Shown in pieces: positions 47,986 through 56,600 of a stretch of DNA of 64,000 bases. Under the pieces are notes generated by a model. That model was not told the DNA's origin. It worked only from the letters and a program-made list of their open reading frames with translations, and ran no database searches. The stretch spans positions 1 through 64,000 of the forward strand of contig JAOQAG010000016.1 in the NCBI GenBank assembly GCA_025963715.1, read 5' to 3'. The translations under genes and the position numbers were made by a program. Positions within the stretch are counted from its first letter, which is position 1. Each line of letters starts with the position of its first letter. Origin of the DNA: Bacteroidota bacterium (lineage in GTDB: Bacteria > Bacteroidota > Bacteroidia > 2-12-FULL-35-15).

Positions 47986-48978
47986 TTAAACTCCCTGCTC
48001 CTCAAAAGTGGCTGTAACCTTCATTTTCTCTATGATCTTGTAGGCTACATCCAATGCTTTATACCCGTCGTCAATACTTACTAAAGGAGTCGAGTTGCTG
48101 ATTATAGAATCAGCAAACGTTTCAAGTTCCATTTTTATTGCGTTGGTTGGTAAAATAGTTGGATTTTCGAAATAAATTTGTTTGGTTCCTTTGTTTCCAA
48201 GGTCAATCGTTACTGCCAATGGGTCGGCTTCGCCTTCCACATTTTTTAAACGGATCACATCCACCTTTTTATCCAGGAAATCGATGGAAATATAGGCATC
48301 TTTCTGAAAAAAGCGGGATTTACGCATGTTTTTCATGGAAATACGACTGGCGGTAAGATTGGCCACGCAGCCGTTGTCAAATTCAATGCGGGCGTTGCAA
48401 ATATCCGGGCTATCGCTTACCACCGCCACACCGCTTGCGCTGATGCGCTTGATATTGGATTTAACAACACTCAGGATAATATCAATATCGTGGATCATCA
48501 GGTCCAGTACCACAGAAACATCGGTACCGCGGGGATTGAACTGGGCCAAACGGTGAGTTTCGATGAACATCGGGTTGGAGCAAAAAGATTTTCCGGCAAT
48601 AAAACCGGGGTTAAAGCGCTCCACATGTCCTACCTGCACCTTTACATTGGCTTCTTTCGAAAGCCCGATCAGGCTTTTGGCTTCTTCAATGGTATTGGTT
48701 ACCGGTTTTTCAATAAATACGTGCTTCGATTTTTTGATCGCTTTGGAAGCGCATTCATAATGGGTAATGGTGGGTGTTACAATATCCACCGCATCCACCT
48801 CACTCAGCAGCTCATCAATGGTAGCAAAGCTTTTTATGCCAAATTCTGCTGCCACCAGCGCTGCATTCTCCGCATTCGGGTCGTAAAATCCTACAAATTC
48901 GTATTTATCTATTTCTTTTAAAAGCCGGATGTGGATTTTCCCCAAATGTCCGGCACCTAAAACTCCAATTTTTATCAT
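47986..48978 (-). CDS. Gfo/Idh/MocA-family sugar oxidoreductase
   Basis: A 330-residue NAD(P)-dependent oxidoreductase of nucleotide sugars or sugars; start ATG 48978 (MIKIGVLGAGHLGKIHIRL). The nucleotide motif GVLGAGHLGKIH leads a Rossmann fold; AVDIVTPTITHYECA and HVFIEKPVTNTIEEA (EKP signature with the catalytic Lys) follow, then GHVERFNP and the C-terminal beta-sheet domain. Members near polyprenyl glycosylphosphotransferases usually oxidise UDP-sugars (WlbA-like). First gene of the operon with a lipoprotein and the transferase. Confidence 0.88.
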   Translation of the reverse strand: MIKIGVLGAGHLGKIHIRLLKEIDKYEFVGFYDPNAENAALVAAEFGIKSFATIDELLSEVDAVDIVTPTITHYECASKAIKKSKHVFIEKPVTNTIEEAKSLIGLSKEANVKVQVGHVERFNPGFIAGKSFCSNPMFIETHRLAQFNPRGTDVSVVLDLMIHDIDIILSVVKSNIKRISASGVAVVSDSPDICNARIEFDNGCVANLTASRISMKNMRKSRFFQKDAYISIDFLDKKVDVIRLKNVEGEADPLAVTIDLGNKGTKQIYFENPTILPTNAIKMELETFADSIISNSTPLVSIDDGYKALDVAYKIIEKMKVTATFEEQGV

Positions 48979-49081
48979 AAACGCTTTTTGATTTTGGACA
49001 AAAATACTTTTTTCCACAATAGGCTCTTGAAAAATAACAATGAATTATTCAATATAGATGTGTTAATTTAGTGCCGGAATT

Positions 49082-49735
49082 ATGCTAAACGATACATACA
49101 GACATAAAGGACTGCGCAGACAGCTGGCGGCTTTATTAAAAGAGAAGGGAATTACAGGTGCAGATGTGTTAAAGGCCATTGAAGCGGTTCCGAGACATTT
49201 GTTCCTGAACAGTTCCTTTATAGAACGGGCGTATGAGGATATTGCCTTTCCGATCGGTTCGGGGCAAACCATTTCCCGCCCGCATACTGTGGCTTTTCAA
49301 ACCGAATTACTGCAATTAAAAAAAGGAGAAAAAGTGCTGGAAGTGGGCACTGGATCAGGTTATCAAACCAGTGTGCTGATCGAGATGGGAGTAAAAGTAT
49401 ATTCCATTGAGCGCCAGAAAGCACTTTTTGATACCACCAAAACATTTTTACCTTCCATTGGTTATACATCAGCGAAACTGTTCTATGGCGATGGATACAA
49501 AGGCTTGCCTGTGTTTGCACCCTTTGATAAGATCATTATTACTGCCGGTGCGCCTTCTATACCCAATGATCTGCTGGATCAGTTAAAAGTAGGAGGCATC
49601 ATGATTATTCCTTTGGGAGATAAAGTGCAGACAATGACATTGTTACATAAAACCGCCGAAAAAAAGTTTGAAAAAGTGGAATACGGCGAATTTAAATTTG
49701 TGCCCTTATTGGAAGACAAAGAATGGGGCGCATAG
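49082..49735 (+). CDS. pcm: Protein-L-isoaspartate O-methyltransferase
   Basis: A 217-residue SAM-dependent enzyme that repairs isoaspartyl residues in damaged proteins. The family block PRHLFLNSSFIERAYEDIAF is followed by the substrate loop GSGQTISRPHTVAF. The SAM motif is VLEVGTGSGYQTSVLIEMG, and GDGYKGLPVFAPFDKIIITA and LKVGGIMIIPLG complete the fold. Full length. It is divergent from the Gfo/Idh operon with about 100 bases between starts. Confidence 0.95.
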   Translation: MLNDTYRHKGLRRQLAALLKEKGITGADVLKAIEAVPRHLFLNSSFIERAYEDIAFPIGSGQTISRPHTVAFQTELLQLKKGEKVLEVGTGSGYQTSVLIEMGVKVYSIERQKALFDTTKTFLPSIGYTSAKLFYGDGYKGLPVFAPFDKIIITAGAPSIPNDLLDQLKVGGIMIIPLGDKVQTMTLLHKTAEKKFEKVEYGEFKFVPLLEDKEWGA

Positions 49736-49780
49736 GTTTGTTAACAAGTGCATGTTGATAAGTGTATAAATGTTCATAAC

Positions 49781-49810
49781 TTGTTAGAATGAAAATAATT
49801 CCTACATTTG
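49781..49810 (+). promoter_or_regulatory. Strong consensus promoter of the outer-membrane protein gene
   Basis: TTG at 49781-49783 and TACATTTG at 49803-49810 are separated by exactly 19 bases, the textbook Bacteroidota spacing. A 60-base A-rich leader ending CTAAACTAAAAAAAA precedes the ATG at 49876. This fits a highly expressed gene. Confidence 0.8.
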
Positions 49811-49875
49811 CGCAATTGATTTTGAATTTAAAAAAACTGAATTTTAAATTAACAATTAAACTAAACTAAAAAAAA

Positions 49876-50793
49876 ATGAAAAAACAAGTATTAGTAGTGG
49901 CTTTAGCGCTTGGTGTATCAGGTGCTTTCGCGCAAGATTTAACATCGAAAAAAGGTGAGCCAATGTTGCCAGAGGCTGGAGATTACGCAATCAGCATGAA
50001 TGTTGATCCAATCTTCACATACCTTGGAAATGCATTCCACGGAACTGCAGCAACAGGAAACACACCTGGAACTAACTGGTTAAACGGTCAGCAAACGATC
50101 GTTGCTAAAAAATTCATCGATGAGAAAAGTGCTTACAGATTAGTTGTTCGTTTAGGTTTCACTAACCAGACAACTAAAGCAATGATCTCTGATGCAACTG
50201 TAACTACAGCTCCAACATACCCTGCAACACCTGCAATGGTTGAGGATAAAATGAAAGTGAACAATACAAACATCGGAATCGGTGTTGGTAAAGAGATGAG
50301 AAGAGGAAAAACTCGTTTGCAAGGTTTCTACGGAGCTGATGCGATGATCTGGATCTCTATGTTAGGTACTAAATACGATTACGGTAATGCTTTATCTACA
50401 GGAACTCCTGCAGTAGGTGTTGGTAGCAGCACAAACTTTGGTTCTAACATGACAACTGATGCTTACGGTAACAACGCCCGCGTTTTATCTCAAAAATCAG
50501 GTATGACTTTCGGTATCGGAGTTCGTGCATTTGTTGGAGCTGAATATTTCATCATGCCTAAAATCTCTTTAGGAGCTGAATTCGGTTGGGGTATTGGTTA
50601 CCAAATGACTGGTAAAGGAAAAGAAACTGTTGAGTCAATCGGCGGTGCAACTCCTACAGTTGGTCAAGTTGAAACTAAAACTTCCGGAAGCTCTAAATTT
50701 GGTTTTGATACTGATTTAAATCAAGGTACTATCTTTGGTTTCCACGGTTCAAACACAGGTTCTGCTTCTTTGAAAGCAACTTTCCATTTCTAG
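49876..50793 (+). CDS. Outer-membrane beta-barrel protein, probably abundant
   Basis: A 305-residue protein with a signal peptide (MKKQVLVVALALGVSGAFAQ). The mature part alternates polar and hydrophobic residues in strands (SAYRLVVRLGFTN, IGIGVGKEMRRGKTRLQGFY, MTFGIGVRAFVGAEYFI, KISLGAEFGWGIGYQM) and ends in TASLK-like ASLKATFHF with a terminal Phe, as in Bacteroidota barrels. Codon choice is visibly more uniform than in neighbouring genes (GGT, AAC, ATC, GTT favoured), and the promoter and A-rich leader are near ideal, suggesting high expression. It is closed by a strong terminator. The specific role, porin or structural, is unknown. Confidence 0.8.
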   Translation: MKKQVLVVALALGVSGAFAQDLTSKKGEPMLPEAGDYAISMNVDPIFTYLGNAFHGTAATGNTPGTNWLNGQQTIVAKKFIDEKSAYRLVVRLGFTNQTTKAMISDATVTTAPTYPATPAMVEDKMKVNNTNIGIGVGKEMRRGKTRLQGFYGADAMIWISMLGTKYDYGNALSTGTPAVGVGSSTNFGSNMTTDAYGNNARVLSQKSGMTFGIGVRAFVGAEYFIMPKISLGAEFGWGIGYQMTGKGKETVESIGGATPTVGQVETKTSGSSKFGFDTDLNQGTIFGFHGSNTGSASLKATFHF

Positions 50794-50811
50794 TCAATAG
50801 AATTGAATCAT

Positions 50812-50848
50812 AAAAAAACCTGCTGACATTGTCAGCAGGTTTTTTTTA
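50812..50848 (+). terminator. Intrinsic terminator of the outer-membrane protein gene
   Basis: Stem AACCTGCTGAC / GTCAGCAGGTT with a 3-base loop, preceded by seven A and followed by eight T, so it can work in both directions. Confidence 0.93.
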
Positions 50849-50854
50849 TATCAT

Positions 50855-50999
50855 CAAATAACTATCGGAAAGTTTATACCAATCTATACTTATTTTCTAC
50901 CACATAAGGTACAAAGAAACACATAAGGCGAGAGGTAAATCCGAATTTTTCTTACACACCACGCCTTATGTGTTTCTTTGTGCCTTATGTGGTTTAATT
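50855..50999. repeat. Conserved 40-bp motif (minus) and CACATAAGG inverted repeat
   Basis: 50855-50886 is the minus-strand copy of the TTGGTATAAACTTTCCGATAG motif, here not facing a gene start. Then ACCACATAAGGTACAAAGAA (50900) faces TTCTTTGTGCCTTATGTGGT (50974), about 35 bases apart. Confidence 0.85.
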
Positions 51000-51027
51000 T
51001 GGTAACGGTGATAGCGGTCGTTGGTTT

Positions 51028-51567
51028 TTACATCACCTTCGCAAACAGCAGTTCCAGCTCATCATCACTCAGGTAGCGCCATTCACCTGTTTTTAAATTT
51101 CCAAGCTGAATGTGCATGATACGGATCCGTTGCAACCTGATCACCTGGTAATCAAATACTGCACACATTCTCCGGATCTGGCGATTAATTCCTTGTGTTA
51201 ATATGATCCGGAAAATGCGCCTTGCATTAGGTTCTGCTTTAATTTTGCAGGGCTTTGTAATTATCCCTTCGCCAATGTCTACACCTTCGGCCATTTGTTT
51301 TAAAAACTGGTTGCGCAAAGGTAAATTGAGCGTCACAATGTATTCTTTTTCATGATTAAAATCCGGGTGAATGATCCTGTTGATAATGGCGGCATTGTCG
51401 GTCAGCAATATTAATCCTTCCGAGTCCTTGTCCAATCGCCCTACCGGCAGCAGCGCTTTTTCAAATCTTATTGCATCAATAATATTACCTTCCGTTTTTT
51501 CGGTGGTGCAAACAATTCCTTTGGGCTTGTAATAAGCAATGTACGTGTGTGTGTCGTAGTTATTCAT
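51028..51567 (-). CDS. RsuA/RluE-type pseudouridine synthase
   Basis: A 179-residue rRNA-type pseudouridine synthase. Signature YYKPKGIVCTTEK, the catalytic block PVGRLDKDSEGLILLT with Asp46, EKEYIVTLNLPL, and TQGINRQIRRMCAVFDYQVI are all present. No S4 domain precedes the catalytic domain, as in RluE and unlike RsuA or RluF. It probably modifies 23S rRNA; the exact site cannot be told. It is on the minus strand, divergent from the Dph6-like gene 78 bases away. Confidence 0.9.
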   Translation of the reverse strand: MNNYDTHTYIAYYKPKGIVCTTEKTEGNIIDAIRFEKALLPVGRLDKDSEGLILLTDNAAIINRIIHPDFNHEKEYIVTLNLPLRNQFLKQMAEGVDIGEGIITKPCKIKAEPNARRIFRIILTQGINRQIRRMCAVFDYQVIRLQRIRIMHIQLGNLKTGEWRYLSDDELELLFAKVM

Positions 51568-51645
51568 GCGGCAAAGATAGTCTTAATCCCATCCATAAAT
51601 CCCAATTCCTCATTCCTAAATCCTTTTATTCCTTAATTTTACATT

Positions 51646-52353
51646 ATGAAAACAAAAGCAATTTTTTGTTGGAGTGGCGGAAAAGACTCTGCCATGGCTT
51701 TGCACAAGGTGCTGCAGGAAAAAAAGTTTGAAGTGGTGGCGCTGCTCACAACGCTTAACGAAAATTTCCGACGCATTTCCATGCACGGTGTGCGAGAGGA
51801 GTTGCTCGAAAAGCAGGCTGCATCCATCGGTTTGCCACTGTTGAAAATGTTTGTAAAAGAAGGCACCAATTCCGAATACGAAAAAAATATGGAAACACTC
51901 TTGCTCAAATACAAGCAACAGGGGCTTACACATGTGATCTTCGGTGATATTTTTTTGGAAGATCTGCGCGCTTACCGCGAAAATAATTTGAAAAAAGTAG
52001 GCTTGATCGCAGAATTTCCTTTGTGGAAAAGAGATACCCGCGAGCTGATCAACGAATTTTTTACATTGAATTTCAGAACTGTCACTTGTTGCGTAAACGA
52101 TGGGTATCTTGGAGAAGAAAAAGTTGGAGTAGAGATCGATCCGGCATTTATTGGTTCATTGCCTGCAAATGTTGATCCTTGTGGAGAAAATGGGGAATAC
52201 CATACTTTTTGTTTTGATGGCCCGGTTTTTAAAACACCGGTACGTTTTACCGTTACTGAAAAAATATACAGACCTTTGGAAATAAAAACCACGGACGATA
52301 ATACAAACGGAGTGCAAACAAAAGGATTTTGGTTTGCAGAATTATTGCCTTGA
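51646..52353 (+). CDS. Diphthine-ammonia ligase-like PP-loop ATPase (Dph6 family)
   Basis: A 235-residue adenine-nucleotide alpha-hydrolase of the Dph6/DUF71 family. PP-loop IFCWSGGKDSAMALHK (SGGKDS 10-15). Family segments MHGVREELLEKQAASIGLPL, GLTHVIFGDIFLEDLRAYRE and CVNDGYLGEE follow, and the end GENGEYHTFCFDGPVF is diagnostic. In eukaryotes and archaea Dph6 amidates diphthine on EF2; bacteria lack diphthamide, so the bacterial substrate is unknown, with cobinamide or other amidations proposed. It is convergent with the flavoenzyme gene (2-base gap). Confidence 0.9.
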   Translation: MKTKAIFCWSGGKDSAMALHKVLQEKKFEVVALLTTLNENFRRISMHGVREELLEKQAASIGLPLLKMFVKEGTNSEYEKNMETLLLKYKQQGLTHVIFGDIFLEDLRAYRENNLKKVGLIAEFPLWKRDTRELINEFFTLNFRTVTCCVNDGYLGEEKVGVEIDPAFIGSLPANVDPCGENGEYHTFCFDGPVFKTPVRFTVTEKIYRPLEIKTTDDNTNGVQTKGFWFAELLP

Positions 52354-52355
52354 TT

Positions 52356-53489
52356 TTATAAACCATCTTCTACAAGCGCAGCAACTTCTTCACCTACGAG
52401 GCTGCCGATCGCAACGCCCATTCCGCCCATGCGTACGGCACAAAACACATTTTTGCTTACCGCTTTTACAATGCTTTTTTTCGACGGACCAACACCCATG
52501 ATCCCACTCCAGCGTAAATCTATTTTATAATCAATGCCCGGAAGCACTATGGTTTTCAGCAATTCATCCAGCTTGTTTTGCACCAGCTGTGTTAATCCGA
52601 ACTCGGTTGTTTCTTCCGTTTTAAAATCCAGGTTTCTGCCGCCGCCAATCAGTAAGCGGTTGCCAATGTTGCGGAAATAATAATAGCCGCTGTCGTAATG
52701 AAATGTGCCTTTTATTTTTAATCCCTTTATTGGCTCGGTGATGATCACCTGCGCCCTTGCGGGATTTACGGCATAGGCCGGTAATAATTGTTTGGCGAAG
52801 CCGTTGGTACACACGATCACTTTTTTGCAGGTAAGTGCAATTCCATTTGCAGAGCGGATGGCCACCCTTTCGCCTTCGTCGTGCATTTCCTGTACTTCAA
52901 ATCCGTTGATGATCTCGATGCCAGTCTTTCGTGCTTTCGTAATGAGCGCCGTGATCATTTTTCCTGTATCGATCTGGCCTTCGGCGGTATTCACGATCAG
53001 GTGCTTTACTTTTTTTAAACCGAATTTGGAAATGCTTTCATCCGCATTCTTATAAATTACTTTTTTACCGATCACCGGGGAAAGCATCCTGTTGAGATCA
53101 TCCAGCCGCTCGTCGCATTTTTTAAATACAGTTGCAGAATCAAATACTTCGTAACCGCCCCAGTTGTGAAAATCAATAGCGGCATCGCCTAAATTTTTGC
53201 GCAGCCGCTCCAATCCTTTCCAGCGTTTTTCTACAAGTGAAACTACTTCATCTTCAGTATGTTTTGTGAGATCATCTAACAATTCGGTAGGACTGCCGAA
53301 ACACGCAAATCCTGCATTTTTTGAGCTGGCGCCCATTGGCAGCATGCCCCGTTCGAGCACCGTTATTTTTAATTTTTTATTCTTTTTTTTGAGTGCAATG
53401 GCCGCATTTAACCCTACAATTCCGCTTCCGATAATGATCACATCGTTGCCTCTGAAAAAGGTATCCTGTTCCCAAAAACTTAAACTCAT
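52356..53489 (-). CDS. FAD-dependent oxidoreductase of the DAO (DadA-like) family
   Basis: A 377-residue flavoenzyme that oxidises an amine or hydroxy acid. FAD site VIIIGSGIVGLNAAIALKKK with the ribose Glu in VLERGMLPMGAS; SSKNAGFACFGSP is like DAO members with a covalent or buried flavin region. The middle NTAEGQIDTGKMI and C-terminal RWSGIMGVGPSKKS and GGMGVAIGSLVGEEVA are family motifs. Substrate unknown. An N-terminal 15-residue extension (MSLSFWEQDTFFRGND) is not part of the fold and could be shortened, but no better ATG is visible. Convergent with the Dph6-like gene. Confidence 0.88.
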   Translation of the reverse strand: MSLSFWEQDTFFRGNDVIIIGSGIVGLNAAIALKKKNKKLKITVLERGMLPMGASSKNAGFACFGSPTELLDDLTKHTEDEVVSLVEKRWKGLERLRKNLGDAAIDFHNWGGYEVFDSATVFKKCDERLDDLNRMLSPVIGKKVIYKNADESISKFGLKKVKHLIVNTAEGQIDTGKMITALITKARKTGIEIINGFEVQEMHDEGERVAIRSANGIALTCKKVIVCTNGFAKQLLPAYAVNPARAQVIITEPIKGLKIKGTFHYDSGYYYFRNIGNRLLIGGGRNLDFKTEETTEFGLTQLVQNKLDELLKTIVLPGIDYKIDLRWSGIMGVGPSKKSIVKAVSKNVFCAVRMGGMGVAIGSLVGEEVAALVEDGL

Positions 53490-53632
53490 AATTACGGCTT
53501 TTTTATATTTTATGAATGCTTAAAAGTATTGAAAATAAAGGAAAAAACAAATCCCGGGCTTTTCATAAAAACAAGGCTTGTTTTTCGCCCAAACTAATTT
53601 TCAACAAAGTTTAAAACTGTACTTTTTTTCAC

Positions 53633-53640
53633 GATATTTG
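53633..53640 (+). promoter_or_regulatory. Probable -7 box for the repeat-protein gene
   Basis: GATATTTG differs from TAnnTTTG only in the first base and lies 47 bases before the ATG at 53688. No clear -33 element. Confidence 0.4.
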
Positions 53641-53687
53641 CTACATTAAAGCTAAAACTAAATTTAAGTAACTGATATTCAGTGCGT

Positions 53688-56600
53688 ATGATAATTAATT
53701 TTTTAACGGTCTACTCCAATAAATCGTTTAAATCCTTATTGATCTTTGTTTTTGCTTTTTGCGCGTTTGTTTTCAGCGCACAGGAAGCAAAAGCGCAGTT
53801 CGATTATTCGATCGACGGCACGATCACGACCGGAAAAAAAAAGCTGGAAGGAGCCATTGTAACATTGTTCAAAGGTTCCAACCAGGTGCAGCAGGTTACC
53901 ACCGGATCAAACGGGAAATTCAGCTTTAAGCTCGACCCGAATGCCAATTACACCATGAGCGTGACCAAAGGCGGGTACATCACCAAAAAATTTGTTTTTT
54001 CTACATACGGTATGCCCGATGATGTTGCTAAAACCTATGAAGGCGGCACCAAGCCGGAGATCTCCATTTTTGAGATGCCGAAAGATCCCAATGTGGTTTC
54101 GCAGATCAATTCCATCCTGAGCCAGCCGATGGCCAAATTTTCGTACGACGACCGCGTGAAGGACATTGTATTTGACAAAGCCTATTCACAATCCATGCTG
54201 GATGCGCTCGACCGGTTGAACCAGATCGAGAAAGAAGCCGTTGCAAAAGAAGAGCAGGAAGCCAAACAAAAACAAAACCTAGAAGCAGCAGCTGCCAGTC
54301 AGTACCAGGCTGCCATTGCCAAAGGCGATGCCGCTATGGGTAAAAAAGATTATACCACTGCACGTGCCGCATATACGGATGCTTTATCTGTGAAGCCCGG
54401 TGAGCCTTATCCGAAAGATAAAATCATAGAAATTGAAAAATTAATTGCCGATGCGGCCAAAGGCGCGCAGCTGGATAATGATTACAAAGCAGCGATCGCG
54501 AAGGCGGATGCGGCTTTTGGTACAAAAGATTACACCACTGCAAAAAGCGCTTACAACGATGCATTGAAGTTAAAACCTGCAGAGGCATATCCGAAAGGCA
54601 AACTGGCGGAAATAGAGGCGGCACTTGCTAAAGCAGCTGCGGATAAAGATCTGAACGATAAGTATGCTGCGGCTATTGCTAAAGCGGATAAAGCATTGGC
54701 TGCTAAAACCTACGATGCAGCAAAAACAGGCTACAACGAAGCATTGGGATTAAAACCTGCGGAGAAATATCCGAAAGACAAGCTGGCTGAAATTGATAAA
54801 ACGCTGGCCGATCTTGCAAACAAAGAAAAAGCAGATAAAGACCTGAACGATAAATACACTGCAGCTGTTGCGAAAGGCGACAAAGCGCTTGCTGCAAAAG
54901 ATTATACGAATGCCAAAGCCGGTTACAACGAAGCACTGGGATTAAAACCGGCAGAAGCGTATCCGAAAACAAAACTAGCCGAGATCGATAAAGCCATTGC
55001 CGATGCGGCGGCGAAAGATGCTGCTGAAAAAGACAAGCTGGCGAAAGAAAAAGAACTGAATGATAAATATACCGCAGCCATTGCGAAAGCAGATAAAGCG
55101 CTGGGAGCAAAAGATTACACGAATGCAAAAGCAGGTTATAACGAAGCGCTTGGATTAAAAGCGGCAGAGCAATATCCGAAGGATAAAATTGCGGAGATTG
55201 ATAAAGCATTGGCTGATGCAGCAGCAAAAGACGCCGCGGAAAAAGATAAATTAGCGAAAGAAAAGGCCCTGAATGATAAGTACACCGCAGCTGTTGCGAA
55301 AGGCGACAAAGCGCTTGCTGCAAAGGATTACACCAATGCAAAAGCCGGTTACAATGAAGCGTTGGGATTAAAAGCAGCAGAACAATATCCGAAAGACAAA
55401 CTTGCGGAAATAGAAAAAGCACTGGGGGATGCCGCTGCAGCAGCTGCCGCTGAAAAGGATAAGCTGGCAAAAGAAAAAGAGCTGAACGACAAGTATACTG
55501 CCGCCGTTGCGAAAGCCGACAAAGCACTTGCCGCAAAAACGTATGATGCCGCAAAAGCAGGCTACAACGAAGCACTGGGATTAAAACCGGCGGAAGCATA
55601 TCCGAAAACAAAATTGGCGGAAATTGATAAAATTTTAGGCGACCTTGCCGCGAAAGATGCTGCGGACAAAGAAAAACAAGCGAAGGATAAAGAGCTGAAC
55701 GATAAATACCTGGCGACTATTGCTACAGCCGATAAAGCATTGGCTGCAAAAACATACGATGCTGCCAAAGCCGGATACAATGAAGCACTGGGTTTAAAAC
55801 CTGCAGAAGCATATCCGAAAACAAAACTGGCAGAGATAGATAAAGCATTGGCGGATGCTGCTGCAAAAGATAAAGCGGAGCAGGACAAGCTGGGGAAGGA
55901 AAAGGAAATGGCGGAAAAATACGCTGCTGCCATTACAAAAGCCGATGCGGCACTGGCTGCAAAAGATTACACAGGAGCAAAAGCCGGTTATAACGAAGCG
56001 ATCAGCTACAAGGCAACCGAGCAATATCCGAAAGATAAGATCAAAGAGATTGATGCGATTGTAGCCAAAGAAATGGGCGCAAAAGCACTCGAAGAAAAAT
56101 ACACCGCGGCCATTACGAAAGGCGATAAAGGCCTGGCAGCAAAAGATTACACCACTGCAAAAGCTGCTTATACGGATGGAGCCGCATTAAAACCGGCGGA
56201 ACAGTACCCGAAAGACAAGCTGGCTGAAATTGATAAAGCGCTGGCCGATGCTGCTGCTGAAAAAGACAAAGCTGTGCAGGCCGCTGCATTGGATGCAAAA
56301 TATAAAGCTGCTGTTGCGAAAGGGGATGCTGCTTTAAAACTGAAAACGTACGACGCTGCAAAAACAGCTTACAATGAAGCATTGGGAATAAAAGCAGCGG
56401 AACAGTATCCGAAAGATAAGATCGCAGAGATAGATGCACTGCTTGCGAAAGACCTGGATGCAAAAGCACTGAACGATAAATACACTGCCGCTGTTACGAA
56501 AGGCGATGCTGCTTTAAAAGCAAAATCATACGACGAGGCCAAAGCTGGCTACAATGAAGCATTGGGTTTTAAACCGGCCGAAGCATACCCGAAAACAAAA

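Noticed and set aside
54703-55611. 302-codon minus-strand ORF
   Set aside because: Antisense to the 24-repeat protein; it repeats with the same period and has a Leu/Pro/Cys/Arg-rich composition with no recognisable domain.
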